From assembly GCF_048820975.1 (NCBI RefSeq), contig NZ_JBMEUF010000001.1:2170001-2234000 (forward strand): a stretch of 64,000 nucleotides of DNA, read 5' to 3'. The notes beneath the pieces were generated by a model, which ran no database searches, was not told the origin of the DNA, and saw only the letters and a program-made list of their open reading frames with translations. Every line of letters starts with the position of its first letter. Within the stretch, counting starts at the first letter, position 1. A program made the translations under genes and the position numbers. Shown here one piece after another: positions 27,098 through 36,802 of the stretch. Source of the stretch: Glaciecola sp048820975. GTDB taxonomy: Bacteria > Pseudomonadota > Gammaproteobacteria > Enterobacterales > Alteromonadaceae.

Positions 27098-29041
27098 TTA
27101 ATCAGCAGTGCGTAAATAGGTGTAACCGGCTAGGCAATCTTCGTAAAAGTCAGTCCATTTTACGCCTTCCCGTGGCGGGATTTTGCCAGCAGCGACTTCT
27201 TTATCAATGCTCCGTTTTACATCTATGGCCATTGCCGAGGGGTGATATTGCATAATGCTGAGTACCTGCTCAACAGTAGTACCTTTTATCACTTCTTCAA
27301 TGTAGAAATCTTCTGGGTCATCATCATGACTAAAAATGTGGACCTCATTCAATCGGCCAAACAAATTGTGCATGTCCCCCATTACATCTTGGTACGCCCC
27401 AGTTAAGAACATACCCAAGTAGCATTTTTCGTTTTCACTAAAGGCCGGTAAAGGGATGATATCTGAAACCGCGTGGTCAACTACAAATTGGTCAATTTTG
27501 CCGTCACTGTCACAGGTTATATCTACCAATGAGCAATTTTTCACTGGTTTTTTATTTAAACCAACTAAAGGAGTAACGGGTAGCAACTGCCCTATTGCCC
27601 AGCTATCAACGGCTGATTGGAAAATAGAGAAGTTACATAAATACTGCGACGACAAAGAATAGTCTAAGCCTTGTAAGTCTTCAGGAATGAAATCAGCATC
27701 TTTATAAGCAGCCTGTACAAAACGCATAATTTGCCAATATAAGGTTTCAATTTTCCCCATTTCAACCAAGCTAATCACGCGTAGCTTAAAGGCTTGTGAA
27801 GCTTGCTCTTTCCACTGTGATGCGTCATTAAATGCCTCTTGTAAATTAGTAGAGTCACTTAAATGATTGTGAATTTCACGCATGTTTTTAAGCAATATAT
27901 GTTCATTTTCGGTGGCTGAGGTGTCAATGTCAGCGCCTTCTGGCTTTATTTCACCTACCACTTCTGTAACCACACAACTGTGATGCGCGGTGATTGCCCT
28001 GCCGCTTTCAGTCACTATATTAGGATGCGGTACATTTTCTAAATCACACATTTCACGCAGGCCGTATACTACATCGGCCACATATTCACGTAAGCTGTAG
28101 TTACGCGAAGAATCATTTGTTGACTGGCTACCATCGTAGTCAATGCCCAAACCACCGCCTACATCAACATATTCCATGTTAAATCCAAGCTTATGCAGTT
28201 CAGCATAAATACGCGCACTTTCGTTCACAGCATCTTTAATGGCGCGAATATCAGGTAGCTGGCTACCAATATGGAAGTGCAGCAGCTTTAAGGTATGCTT
28301 TAAGCCTTCTGCTTCTAACAATTGCGCTGCTTTAATAACTTCAGCTATGGTGAGTCCAAACTTAGCGCGCTCACCACTAGAACCCTGCCAGCGCCCTTGC
28401 CCTTTAGACTGCATCTTACTGCGCAATCCTACAATGGGCTCTATACCTAGCTCTTTACTCACGCGTATTAGCATAACCAGTTCGCTAAACTTCTCAATTA
28501 CCACCACTACTTTGCGGCCTAGCTTGCGCCCCATTAGCGCTAGGCGAATAAACTCTTCGTCTTTATAGCCGTTTAGTATGGTAAGGGAATTTTCGTTAGT
28601 GTTATATGCCAATACAGCCAAAAGCTCAGGCTTTGAACCTGCTTCAAGGCCAAAATCGTAAGGTGCGCCTGCATCAACAATTTCTTCAACCACTTCACGC
28701 ATTTGGTTCACTTTAATAGGATAAACGCCATTATATTGGCCTTTATATTTAGCCTCAGCTATTACCTCGTTAAAGGTTTCATTAAGTGTAATGACTTGCG
28801 AACGCAATACGTCGTGAAAACGAATCACTACTGGAAATTGGATTTTTTCCTGACGGATTTCGGCAATAATGGCCTCAAAGTCAATTTTCACATTGGGTTT
28901 GTTATGATCAGGCAATACTTTTACATTCCCGTTGTCACCAATGGTAAAATAACCACCGCCCCAACTTGAAACCCCATAGGTGCGCTCTGCATCTTCAATA
29001 GTCCAGCTTGAAGCTTGTGCTTTACTCTTGCTGTTTGGCAT
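27098..29041 (-). CDS. speA: Biosynthetic arginine decarboxylase
   Basis: Converts arginine to agmatine, the first step of putrescine synthesis by the agmatine route. 647 residues, family-normal. Begins with SSWTIEDAERTYGVSSWGGGYF. The PLP lysine region YPIKVNQMREVVEE lies near residue 105, and the C-terminal sheet domain has FLTGAYQDVMGDMHNLFG. Has its own promoter in the 215-base region shared with the divergent response-regulator gene. The partner agmatinase gene (speB) is not in this window. The protein is cytoplasmic. Confidence 0.97.
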   Translation of the reverse strand: MPNSKSKAQASSWTIEDAERTYGVSSWGGGYFTIGDNGNVKVLPDHNKPNVKIDFEAIIAEIRQEKIQFPVVIRFHDVLRSQVITLNETFNEVIAEAKYKGQYNGVYPIKVNQMREVVEEIVDAGAPYDFGLEAGSKPELLAVLAYNTNENSLTILNGYKDEEFIRLALMGRKLGRKVVVVIEKFSELVMLIRVSKELGIEPIVGLRSKMQSKGQGRWQGSSGERAKFGLTIAEVIKAAQLLEAEGLKHTLKLLHFHIGSQLPDIRAIKDAVNESARIYAELHKLGFNMEYVDVGGGLGIDYDGSQSTNDSSRNYSLREYVADVVYGLREMCDLENVPHPNIVTESGRAITAHHSCVVTEVVGEIKPEGADIDTSATENEHILLKNMREIHNHLSDSTNLQEAFNDASQWKEQASQAFKLRVISLVEMGKIETLYWQIMRFVQAAYKDADFIPEDLQGLDYSLSSQYLCNFSIFQSAVDSWAIGQLLPVTPLVGLNKKPVKNCSLVDITCDSDGKIDQFVVDHAVSDIIPLPAFSENEKCYLGMFLTGAYQDVMGDMHNLFGRLNEVHIFSHDDDPEDFYIEEVIKGTTVEQVLSIMQYHPSAMAIDVKRSIDKEVAAGKIPPREGVKWTDFYEDCLAGYTYLRTAD

Positions 29042-29256
29042 ATGTTGTGTGAACCTTTACTAAGCGTAAATTTAGAATAATATAAAAACTTATTATATCT
29101 GCGATAAACCACTGTGTGAATTGATATTACCCGCTATTGAAATATTCTTTTCGTCATAAAGCTTGATAATTTAAGGTGAATTTACTGCACCAAGCCATTG
29201 TATTAGTTGTAAAGCGTGTTATAAATAACCACTACAGAAGCGCTTAGCGAGGGAAC

Positions 29257-30240
29257 ATGGAAGCAATGGGATTATCTAATTTAGATACACAGCAACAAAG
29301 TCCCTACCGAGTCATGGTAGTTGACGACAACGAAATGGAATTAAAGCTCTATGCAAATGGCCTTGCAAAGTACTTCACCATGGTATTTGCAAACTCCGCC
29401 ACTCAAGCTTGGGACTTACTTAATCGCCACCCACTACCCGATGCTATTATTCTAGATATTATGATGCCCAACGAAGATGGCCTCGCAATATGTGAACGTT
29501 TGAAAGAAAACCAATTAACTCGCGATATTCCTGTAATCTTTATTTCGGCGCTAACCGGCCCATCAATAAAAGCACAGGCGTTTGAAATTGGCGGCGCCGA
29601 CTTTATTACCAAACCCCCTATGGTGACCGAACTCATAGCTCGAATTAAGCGCCACGTGGCGATATATCATAAAACCAAGCGCCTAGAGTCGCTTATTTAC
29701 ATTGACCCGCTTACTCATCTTCCTAATGCCAGTAAGTTTCGAGAAGTACTGAGCCAAGAGTGGTCAAGGTGTGCGCGTTATTGGCACCATTTATCATTAC
29801 TGCTTATTCGTATTGACAAAATAGAACAATTTAAAGCTGACCACGGTGACGAAGAATATTTTAGCTTAGTGGCCAGTATTGCTGATGACCTTAGTAACTT
29901 TGGCGGGCGCCCTGGCGATATATTCGCATCATTAGGCAATGATGTATTCGGCTTGTTACTGTCAGACTGCAGCACTGAGGGCGCAATGATTAAAGCTAAA
30001 CAGGTAATGGATCATTTTAAACACCCCAACTTTGTGGTAAATAAGAATATTAGCGCACGGCAAGTTGGTTGCACCATAGGCCTTGCAGTTGCAGCGCCTG
30101 CTGGCGGTGGCAGAGCCGAAGAGTTGTTTCAGCTTGCTGATGACCTGCTGTTTGAATCACACCAGCATGGCATTGGGCAAATTTATAGTAACCAAGAAAT
30201 TTTAGGCGTTGATAGCACCGGCAGCAACCCAAGCCTGTAA
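29257..30240 (+). CDS. Response regulator with degenerate GGDEF output domain
   Basis: 327 residues. The receiver domain occupies about 15-135, with the acidic pocket MVVDDNE, phospho-acceptor Asp in AIILDIMMPNEDG, and the switch residues ISAL and TKPP. A GGDEF-like domain follows (YIDPLTHLPNASKF), but the signature position reads LGNDVFG instead of GGDEF. Diguanylate cyclase activity is therefore unlikely and a binding or protein-interaction role is more probable. No histidine kinase is adjacent, so the phosphate donor is elsewhere. GAGGG precedes ATG. Ends 13 bases from the convergent lactate permease gene. Confidence 0.88.
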   Translation: MEAMGLSNLDTQQQSPYRVMVVDDNEMELKLYANGLAKYFTMVFANSATQAWDLLNRHPLPDAIILDIMMPNEDGLAICERLKENQLTRDIPVIFISALTGPSIKAQAFEIGGADFITKPPMVTELIARIKRHVAIYHKTKRLESLIYIDPLTHLPNASKFREVLSQEWSRCARYWHHLSLLLIRIDKIEQFKADHGDEEYFSLVASIADDLSNFGGRPGDIFASLGNDVFGLLLSDCSTEGAMIKAKQVMDHFKHPNFVVNKNISARQVGCTIGLAVAAPAGGGRAEELFQLADDLLFESHQHGIGQIYSNQEILGVDSTGSNPSL

Positions 30241-30253
30241 GGCTACATTTGCC

Positions 30254-31897
30254 TTATAGAAAAAACAGGCTTGCTACTGCGCCACTTAGTAATACATAGG
30301 CTAGCATAGGCCCTATTGTCATTCGAATGATTTGCCCTTCTTTTCCAACCAAATTAACCACTGACGCCGCAGCAACAACATTTACTACACAAATCATATT
30401 GCCGGCGTTTGCACCTAGCATTTGTAAGGCAAGTATAGTTACTGGATCACTTGACGTTTGCAGGGCTGCACTTTGTTGCAAGCTTGCAAACATCATATTA
30501 GAAAACGTAGCTGAACCCGCTATAAAACTGCCTAAAGCACCAACAAAGGGAGCTACAAAAGGCCAGGCGTTGTCAAAAGTTGCAACAGCAAGATTTGCGA
30601 GCTCTAAAGGCATAGAGCTTAAGCCAGCTTGATTTACGCCCGAGTTAATGAAAATACGCACCATAGGCACTGATGCGCCAAGTGCCACAATGGTAGGTAA
30701 CAACGAGGCCGCTGAACTTTTCCAAACACCTAGCGCCTTCTTAACAGGCAGTTTGTGTAAAAATACACTCAATATTGCCACTGTCGCAAATAAAGTACCG
30801 GGTAAATATAAGGGTTGCAGGCTAGCGCTTATACCCGTATCAAGGATGTCATTAACATTGATGCTAATACTGGTAAGCCAAGCCTTAAAAGGTAAGGTAG
30901 TTAAACGTGTTAATATAAGTAACGCGGCAACAAACAAATATGGTAACCATGCTATAAATAAACTGATATTCGAAGCTTTCTGTACTGGCAAGGTGTGCTC
31001 ACCACTTTCAATGTGGTCGTAGTTTATTTCCACATTAGAAGCATCAGCGCTTTGCTGAGGCGCAAAGTCCCAAGGCGTTTTAGCTTGCAAGAACCCCACT
31101 TTCACCGCTGTTATGACTATAGCTAAGCCTATTACACCACCAAAAATGGAGGGAAATTCGGGCCCGAATAAAACAGCGACGCCATATGCAGGCAAGGTAA
31201 ATGCAACCCCCCCAAATAGAGCAAAAGGCCATAAGCGCAGGCCATCTTTGAATGAGCGAGTGTGGCCAAAATACCGCGTGAGAATGCAAATCATGAGCAA
31301 AGGAAGGAAGCTACCAACAAATATATCAATGCTTACCGTTCGTATGGCAACGTCAATTACAAAGGCACTTGAGGCATCAGGCAAGCCTTGGGCAATACCT
31401 ACCAAAACGGGGGTGCCCACCGCGCCAAATGATACCGCTGAGCTATCGGCTATAAGGGCAATTACTACGGCCGCTAAAGGCGGAAATCCTAAGGCTAAAA
31501 GAAGGGGAGCCGCTATTGCGGCAGGCGTACCAAAACCAGAAGCCCCCTCTAGAAAAGAGCCAAACAACCAAGCAATAATTATGGCTTGAACGCGCCGGTC
31601 AGGTGATACTTTTGTAAATGCAGCGCGAATAACGTCAATGGCACCACTGGCCTCTAAGGTGCGCAGTAATACAATTGCTCCGAATACAATAATGGCTATA
31701 CCAAGCGCGATTATCCACCCTTCAATAACCGACGCCCCAATATAATGACTAGGCACTTCCCATATCCACCAAGCCATAAGCGAAGTAATAATAAGCGCCA
31801 ACAACATTGCGCGATTGGCGGGTAAGCGCATTATGACCAAAAACAGCAATACCGCAAGCACCGGCATTGAAGCAGTTAAAGCTTGTATAAGCGTCAT
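30254..31897 (-). CDS. lctP: L-lactate permease
   Basis: 547-residue inner-membrane H+/lactate (glycolate) symporter of the LctP family. About a dozen hydrophobic helices. Family landmarks include FGSFLEGASGFGTPAAIAAP, LIADSSAVSFGAVGTPV and a C-terminal NAGNMICVVNVVAAASVV. No lactate dehydrogenase genes are adjacent, so this looks like a separate transport unit. The next gene upstream is the RND pump on the same strand with a 73-base gap containing an AAGCTAAG/CTTAGCTT inverted repeat (31923-31951). Confidence 0.93.
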   Translation of the reverse strand: MTLIQALTASMPVLAVLLFLVIMRLPANRAMLLALIITSLMAWWIWEVPSHYIGASVIEGWIIALGIAIIVFGAIVLLRTLEASGAIDVIRAAFTKVSPDRRVQAIIIAWLFGSFLEGASGFGTPAAIAAPLLLALGFPPLAAVVIALIADSSAVSFGAVGTPVLVGIAQGLPDASSAFVIDVAIRTVSIDIFVGSFLPLLMICILTRYFGHTRSFKDGLRLWPFALFGGVAFTLPAYGVAVLFGPEFPSIFGGVIGLAIVITAVKVGFLQAKTPWDFAPQQSADASNVEINYDHIESGEHTLPVQKASNISLFIAWLPYLFVAALLILTRLTTLPFKAWLTSISINVNDILDTGISASLQPLYLPGTLFATVAILSVFLHKLPVKKALGVWKSSAASLLPTIVALGASVPMVRIFINSGVNQAGLSSMPLELANLAVATFDNAWPFVAPFVGALGSFIAGSATFSNMMFASLQQSAALQTSSDPVTILALQMLGANAGNMICVVNVVAAASVVNLVGKEGQIIRMTIGPMLAYVLLSGAVASLFFL

Positions 31898-31970
31898 AAA
31901 AATCCTTAATGCAGGGTGTGAAAAGCTAAGGCTTGATACAACACTTAGCTTCGTTTAGTTACCTCAAGTA

Positions 31971-34900
31971 TTAAGTAGGCTGTTTAACTGCGTCTTCTTT
32001 GTTGTATCGAATTCCAAAAAACAAGCTATAGAACACAGGGACCGCAATAAGCGTTAGCAAAGTAGCAAAGGCTAAGCCGCCCATAATAGTGACCGACATA
32101 TCAGCAAAGAATGGGTCAAACAGTAAAGGCATTACCCCTAAAATAGTAGTCACGGCGGCAAGTGAAACGGGCCTTAAACGGCTCACACTGGCTTCAATCA
32201 AACCTTGTAATGGGGGTTTGCCTTCTTCAATCTGTAAGTCTATTTCTTCCAATAATACAATCGCGTTTTTAATTAACATGCCGAACAAACTTAAGAAGCC
32301 AAGTAAAGACATAAACCCAAAGGGCATGTCAGCGCCTAGCAAACCAGCAACCACACCTACTACCGCCATTGGCACAACTAACCACACAATTAAAGGTTGG
32401 CGTACACGGCCAAAAAGAACCACCGATATAAGAAACATAACTAAGAAACCTAAAGGTAAGCCTTTTCCAAGCGCTTCTTGTGCGTCATTAGCAGATTCGT
32501 ACTCACCACCATATTCTAAGGAATACCCCTGCGGTAATTCAATACTCTCCATAGCTGCTTTTACTCGAGCAAATGCAGCCCCTGCGGTTTCGTCAAAGCC
32601 AGGCTCTGCCGACACCGTAATAGTTCTTACTCGGTCTCGTCGCTGAATCAGTAATTCTTCGCTATTGTAAGCAATGTTACTTGATACCTGCTGAAAAGGA
32701 ATATATCGGCGTTGGCTACTACTCCAAACCACGCTATTTTTCATGTCTTCAATATCTGGCGAATCAGGCTGGCGGCTTTTTGCAATAATAGGGTACAAAT
32801 AATCACCTGATTGCAACTGGCCAATACGTAAGCCACTTGTAGCAAACTGAATAGCTTGCGAGAAATCTAAACGTGACACCCCCGCCAAGCCAGCGGTTAT
32901 TTCATCGTACTGCGGCGTTAAAATAAAGCCTTTGTCACGCCAATCATCACGTACGTTGCCTATTTGCCCGTCATCAATATATATATTTTTTGCTTGGCGA
33001 GCTAAATCTCGAAGGATAAGTGGGTCAGGGCCCGAAAAACGTACCTGTAACTTAGCTGCTGCCGAAGGCCCAAACTCCATTACTTTTGCATAAAAGCGCC
33101 CTTCAGGGTCTACCGCAGCGAGCTTTTCTGATAAAGCTTCCGTGACTTGCGCAATGTCTTTAGCATCATTCACGCGCACAAAGAACAAACCATAACTTTC
33201 ATTGGGCATTTCAGGGCCATATAACAGAGTGAACCGTTCAGCACCACGCCCCACAAAGCTTGCGACTGAACTAACATTTTCGTTTGCTAAAATAAGCTGT
33301 TCACCCTCTATCATTTTCGCTTCGGTAGTTCGAATATCGCGGTCTTGTGGGCTCCAATAGTTAATGAAGAAAACCGGCGCATTGGATGGCGGGAAGAAAC
33401 CTTGTTTAATTAAACCGAAGCTAGCATAGGCAGTAATGGTAATTAAAATAAGAAACGCTAAGCTTACCCACCTAAAACGTAAGGCTTGCGACAATAAGAC
33501 TAAGTATCCTCTAGCAAGTATTGAGGGCTTTTCGTTCTCTGTATTGCCATCACCCACTTTGTATAAATACTTGCCCATTAACGGCGTTAAGGTGACCGCA
33601 AAAACCCAACTCAGTAATAAAGAAATTAAGACTACGGCAAACAAGGAAAATAAGAATTCGCCTGTTGCGTCATCAGAAAGGCCAATGCCTGAGAAGGCCA
33701 TAATTCCAATCACGGTAGCACCTAACAAAGGCCATTGAGTTCGTTTTACAATAAAGCTGGCTGCTTCAAGCGCTGACTTCCCCTTCGCCATGCGCAGCAT
33801 CATGCCCTCAGCCACTACAATTGCGTTATCTACCAACATTCCCATGGCAATTACCATTGCGCCTAGGGAAATACGTTGCAAACGCAAGTCATACAGCCAC
33901 ATAAATAACACGGTACCTAATACAGTAATAAGTAAGGTTACTCCTACTACCACGCCTGAACGCCACCCCATAAATACACATAAGGCTAGGGTTACTACAA
34001 GCACCGATACTTCTAAATTAACAATAAACCCGTCTACGGCTTCTTTTACAATTTTGGCTTGATCGTATAGGCGGTCAACCTTAATACCCACCGGCAAGGT
34101 ACTCATGATCTCATCTATTTTGGCATTAACTTTATTACCCACATCTACAATGTTTACATCAAATTTGGCCGACACCGCAAAAGTGATGGCATCTTTTCCA
34201 TTGTAACGCATCACACTTGAGGGAATTTCCACTGGTTGAATAGACAACTCAGCTATATCTTTAAGTTTAATAGATGCGTTGTTTCCCGGTAGTACAATAG
34301 ATAAATTGCCAATCTCTTGAATTCTATTCGTTGAATCTGCTAAAGAGATGCGCGCTTGCTTGCCATCAACAAGTAAGCGACCGCCTGTAAAAGGGCGTAA
34401 ATTGTTATCAAGCAACTGAGCAATATCTGGAAACGATAAACCTAGGCCTGCTATTTGGTATGTATCAAAAGTGGCAACAATTTCTTCTTCTAAAATGCCG
34501 TTTACATCAACTTTAGCTACGCCATCAATAGTTAAGAGCTCGCGGCGTATTATGCGTGCAAATTCGCGAATTTGATGAGGGGAAAAGTCTGGGGCTGTTA
34601 AGGCATAGTACAAACCATATACATCACCAAAATCATCTATCACATTGGGTGCTGTGGTACCTAAAGGTAATGAGGGCGCTAGGTCGCTCAAACGCTTTCG
34701 TAGCTCATCCCATATTTGCGGAAGTTCGTCAGTATCGAAATTAGGTAATACTTCGACTCGAATTTGTGAAACGCCTGGCTTATTTGTTGATTTAAGCATT
34801 TTCAGCTGGGGCATTTTTTGCAGTGCTATTTCAATTTGTTCGGTGAGTTCTTTTTCGACTTTTTCAGCGCTTGCACCTGGGTAATAAGTCAAAATCATTG

Positions 34901-35033
34901 ATTCTTTAATAGTGAACGCTGGGTCTTCTAATCGGCCAATACTTTCAAGAGCAACCAAACCACCTACAATGCACACTAGGGCTAGTAACCAAATATTTAC
35001 CGGCTTGCTTAATGAATAACGTGCTATATCCAT
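31971..35033 (-). CDS. RND-family efflux pump, inner-membrane permease
   Basis: 1020 residues with the HAE1 pump architecture. First helix is at NIWLLALVCIVGGLVAL. A large periplasmic porter domain follows. The helix 4 proton-relay region is AMGMLVDNAIVVAEG. The second half repeats the pattern, with helix 10 in GMLIKNAIVLLEEIDLQ. It would export hydrophobic or amphiphilic compounds through an outer-membrane channel encoded elsewhere; no TolC-type gene is next to it. Its ATG overlaps the adaptor stop by one base (TAATG). A divergent TetR gene and a palindrome upstream of the adaptor suggest repression relieved by substrate. Confidence 0.94.
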   Translation of the reverse strand: MDIARYSLSKPVNIWLLALVCIVGGLVALESIGRLEDPAFTIKESMILTYYPGASAEKVEKELTEQIEIALQKMPQLKMLKSTNKPGVSQIRVEVLPNFDTDELPQIWDELRKRLSDLAPSLPLGTTAPNVIDDFGDVYGLYYALTAPDFSPHQIREFARIIRRELLTIDGVAKVDVNGILEEEIVATFDTYQIAGLGLSFPDIAQLLDNNLRPFTGGRLLVDGKQARISLADSTNRIQEIGNLSIVLPGNNASIKLKDIAELSIQPVEIPSSVMRYNGKDAITFAVSAKFDVNIVDVGNKVNAKIDEIMSTLPVGIKVDRLYDQAKIVKEAVDGFIVNLEVSVLVVTLALCVFMGWRSGVVVGVTLLITVLGTVLFMWLYDLRLQRISLGAMVIAMGMLVDNAIVVAEGMMLRMAKGKSALEAASFIVKRTQWPLLGATVIGIMAFSGIGLSDDATGEFLFSLFAVVLISLLLSWVFAVTLTPLMGKYLYKVGDGNTENEKPSILARGYLVLLSQALRFRWVSLAFLILITITAYASFGLIKQGFFPPSNAPVFFINYWSPQDRDIRTTEAKMIEGEQLILANENVSSVASFVGRGAERFTLLYGPEMPNESYGLFFVRVNDAKDIAQVTEALSEKLAAVDPEGRFYAKVMEFGPSAAAKLQVRFSGPDPLILRDLARQAKNIYIDDGQIGNVRDDWRDKGFILTPQYDEITAGLAGVSRLDFSQAIQFATSGLRIGQLQSGDYLYPIIAKSRQPDSPDIEDMKNSVVWSSSQRRYIPFQQVSSNIAYNSEELLIQRRDRVRTITVSAEPGFDETAGAAFARVKAAMESIELPQGYSLEYGGEYESANDAQEALGKGLPLGFLVMFLISVVLFGRVRQPLIVWLVVPMAVVGVVAGLLGADMPFGFMSLLGFLSLFGMLIKNAIVLLEEIDLQIEEGKPPLQGLIEASVSRLRPVSLAAVTTILGVMPLLFDPFFADMSVTIMGGLAFATLLTLIAVPVFYSLFFGIRYNKEDAVKQPT

Positions 35034-36079
35034 TACTGTTCTGCCTTATATTCTCTTACTTTAATACCCTCACGCATGTAACTTACACCCGCGGCAACCA
35101 CCTTTTCACCTTCTTGTAAGCCTTGTGAAATAATGGCGTAATCAGCATGAATTCCGCTTACTTTGACTTCTCGTTTATTAACTACTTGAGCTTGTTCGTC
35201 AAATACCCAAACAGCAAAGCCACTTTTATCATCACCGAATACCGCAGCCATAGGCACAGCTGCTACTTGCCCGCGGCCGTTGCCTGCTCGCACGGTAACC
35301 ATTGCTCTTGAGCCTGGGATCAACTGAGTTTCATGCGCATTATCAATTGCGAAAGTGACATTATATGTTTGCGTGATAGGGTCTGGCGTGGTTTCGTGTT
35401 CAACGTAGTGAATATTATACGACTCATCTTCTAAGCCAATAATTCGAGCAACTGCTTGTATATCTCTATTACCATTATTAATAGTCATAACGCGTTCTGG
35501 TACATCAAAGGAAAAGTAAAGGCTAGAGCGGTCTTGCAGCGTTGCAATAGAGCTACCCACTTGCACAAAACTGTTGTTTTCAACGTAGCGGTCTGACACA
35601 ACACCATCAAAAGGAGCGGTAATGGTGGTGTAGCTTAAGTCTTGTTTTGCATTGTTTAGGTCAAGTAATGTGGTTTCATACTGGGTTTTAGCATTATCAA
35701 ATTGGCTATGCGATACACCGCCCGTTTTATATAGGGCTTCAATTCGGTTTAAATCATTAGTTGCTAATTCATGGCGCACTTGGCGATCTTTTACGCGGCG
35801 CTCGTAGGGGGCTGGGTCAATTTGCGCTAATTTCTGCCCTTTACTTACCTTTTTCCCTTTAACCAAATTAATATCAATTAACCTTCCCGACACTTCAAAG
35901 CGCAGCTCAACGTTCTTCACTGCCGATACAACCGCGGGAAACTCATACACTTCATTGATTTGCTTTTTCGTGGCTGCAAACGTTTGAATAACTAATGGCT
36001 GTTGCTCTGTAGCAGACTCTTTAGTGTCTGAACAACTTTGAAGTATTACAAGCAGGCCAAGCAGGAACCACTGTTTCAT
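35033..36079 (-). CDS. RND efflux periplasmic adaptor (membrane-fusion) lipoprotein
   Basis: 348 residues. The lipobox VILQSC puts the acylated Cys near residue 16. The lipoyl/coiled-coil hairpin section contains VSKGQKLAQIDPAPYERRVKDR and TTITAPFDGVVSDRYVENNSFV. The beta-barrel and membrane-proximal parts follow. It links the inner-membrane pump to an outer-membrane channel. First gene of the pump operon; the start lies 48 bases from a candidate TetR operator. Confidence 0.93.
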   Translation of the reverse strand: MKQWFLLGLLVILQSCSDTKESATEQQPLVIQTFAATKKQINEVYEFPAVVSAVKNVELRFEVSGRLIDINLVKGKKVSKGQKLAQIDPAPYERRVKDRQVRHELATNDLNRIEALYKTGGVSHSQFDNAKTQYETTLLDLNNAKQDLSYTTITAPFDGVVSDRYVENNSFVQVGSSIATLQDRSSLYFSFDVPERVMTINNGNRDIQAVARIIGLEDESYNIHYVEHETTPDPITQTYNVTFAIDNAHETQLIPGSRAMVTVRAGNGRGQVAAVPMAAVFGDDKSGFAVWVFDEQAQVVNKREVKVSGIHADYAIISQGLQEGEKVVAAGVSYMREGIKVREYKAEQ

Positions 36080-36126
36080 TTATTTCTCCGAGAGGTGTTT
36101 GTGTAGAGTAAAGCTAATTCGCAATG

Positions 36127-36151
36127 TTAACACATTAACTAAATGTGTAAA
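36127..36151. promoter_or_regulatory. Inverted-repeat operator between efflux operon and tetR-type gene
   Basis: TTAACACATT (36127-36136) and AATGTGTAAA (36142-36151) form 10-base arms with one mismatch around a 5-base centre (AACTA). The core ACACATT/AATGTGT is perfect. Placed between the divergent starts (36079 and 36207), it is the best candidate for binding by the TetR-type regulator. Confidence 0.55.
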
Positions 36152-36206
36152 TCTTTATTGTAAGCTGATTTACAGTGGGCTACACTACTGCGCATGTTAA
36201 AAACTT

Positions 36207-36794
36207 ATGAAGAATTTGATGTTAAAAAGTACTCAGAAAATATTTGAAACGGCAAGGGCATGCTTTTTCCAACATGGCTATACTGCTTCGAGTATTGCCA
36301 TGATTAGTCGCTATGCAAATATTTCAAGGGTAACAATCCACAAACAATTTTCTTCTAAGGAAATTTTATTTAGAGCCTTTATACAAAATTTCTTGTTTGA
36401 GAAAGATTCTGAAATTATTGATTACGTTAACGAGCAAGGGCCTTTTTGGCAAGATACTTATCACTTTTTGTCGCATAGATGCACTGAAATGTTTGATGAA
36501 ATCCCAAGTACGCTCATTAAATCAGATTTGATTCATGCAGGTCACACTTTGTGCGAAGACCTTATAAATGAAGAGCGAAGTAAAACACGTTTGGCTATAC
36601 AAACTAGGTTGTCACAAGCCATTGAGGCTAAGCAAATTAGTTTAGATGCTGTGAATTTAGGCCCTGGTGAATTTGCCAAAAATATTCAACAAATTGGTGA
36701 AAGCTTGATGCTGTCTAACGAAGAAATTGACACTCGAGAAGTCATTAAAACCACATTTCGCTTATACGAAACTGCGACCCTTCCAAAATCTTAA
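36207..36794 (+). CDS. TetR-family transcriptional regulator
   Basis: 195 residues. N-terminal helix-turn-helix: IFETARACFFQHGYTASSIA, then ISRYANISRVTIHKQFSSKE, matching the TetR signature. The C-terminal ~140 residues are a variable ligand-binding helical domain with several Cys and His. Divergent from the RND pump operon, so local control of the pump is the simplest reading. A start four codons later (ATG at 36219, GAAGA upstream) is equally possible. No SD is seen for the first ATG. Confidence 0.9.
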   Translation: MKNLMLKSTQKIFETARACFFQHGYTASSIAMISRYANISRVTIHKQFSSKEILFRAFIQNFLFEKDSEIIDYVNEQGPFWQDTYHFLSHRCTEMFDEIPSTLIKSDLIHAGHTLCEDLINEERSKTRLAIQTRLSQAIEAKQISLDAVNLGPGEFAKNIQQIGESLMLSNEEIDTREVIKTTFRLYETATLPKS

Positions 36795-36802
36795 GGGGAA
36801 CT

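Noticed and set aside
30231..30272. AAGCCTGT...ACAGGCTT inverted repeat with a nested AAGGC/GCCTT stem between convergent genes
   Set aside because: No T-run follows on either strand and the arms overlap coding ends; termination possible but not supported enough to list.
31923..31951. AAGCTAAG/CTTAGCTT inverted repeat between the RND pump and lactate permease genes
   Set aside because: No T-run after it on the minus strand; mentioned with lctP but not called as a terminator.
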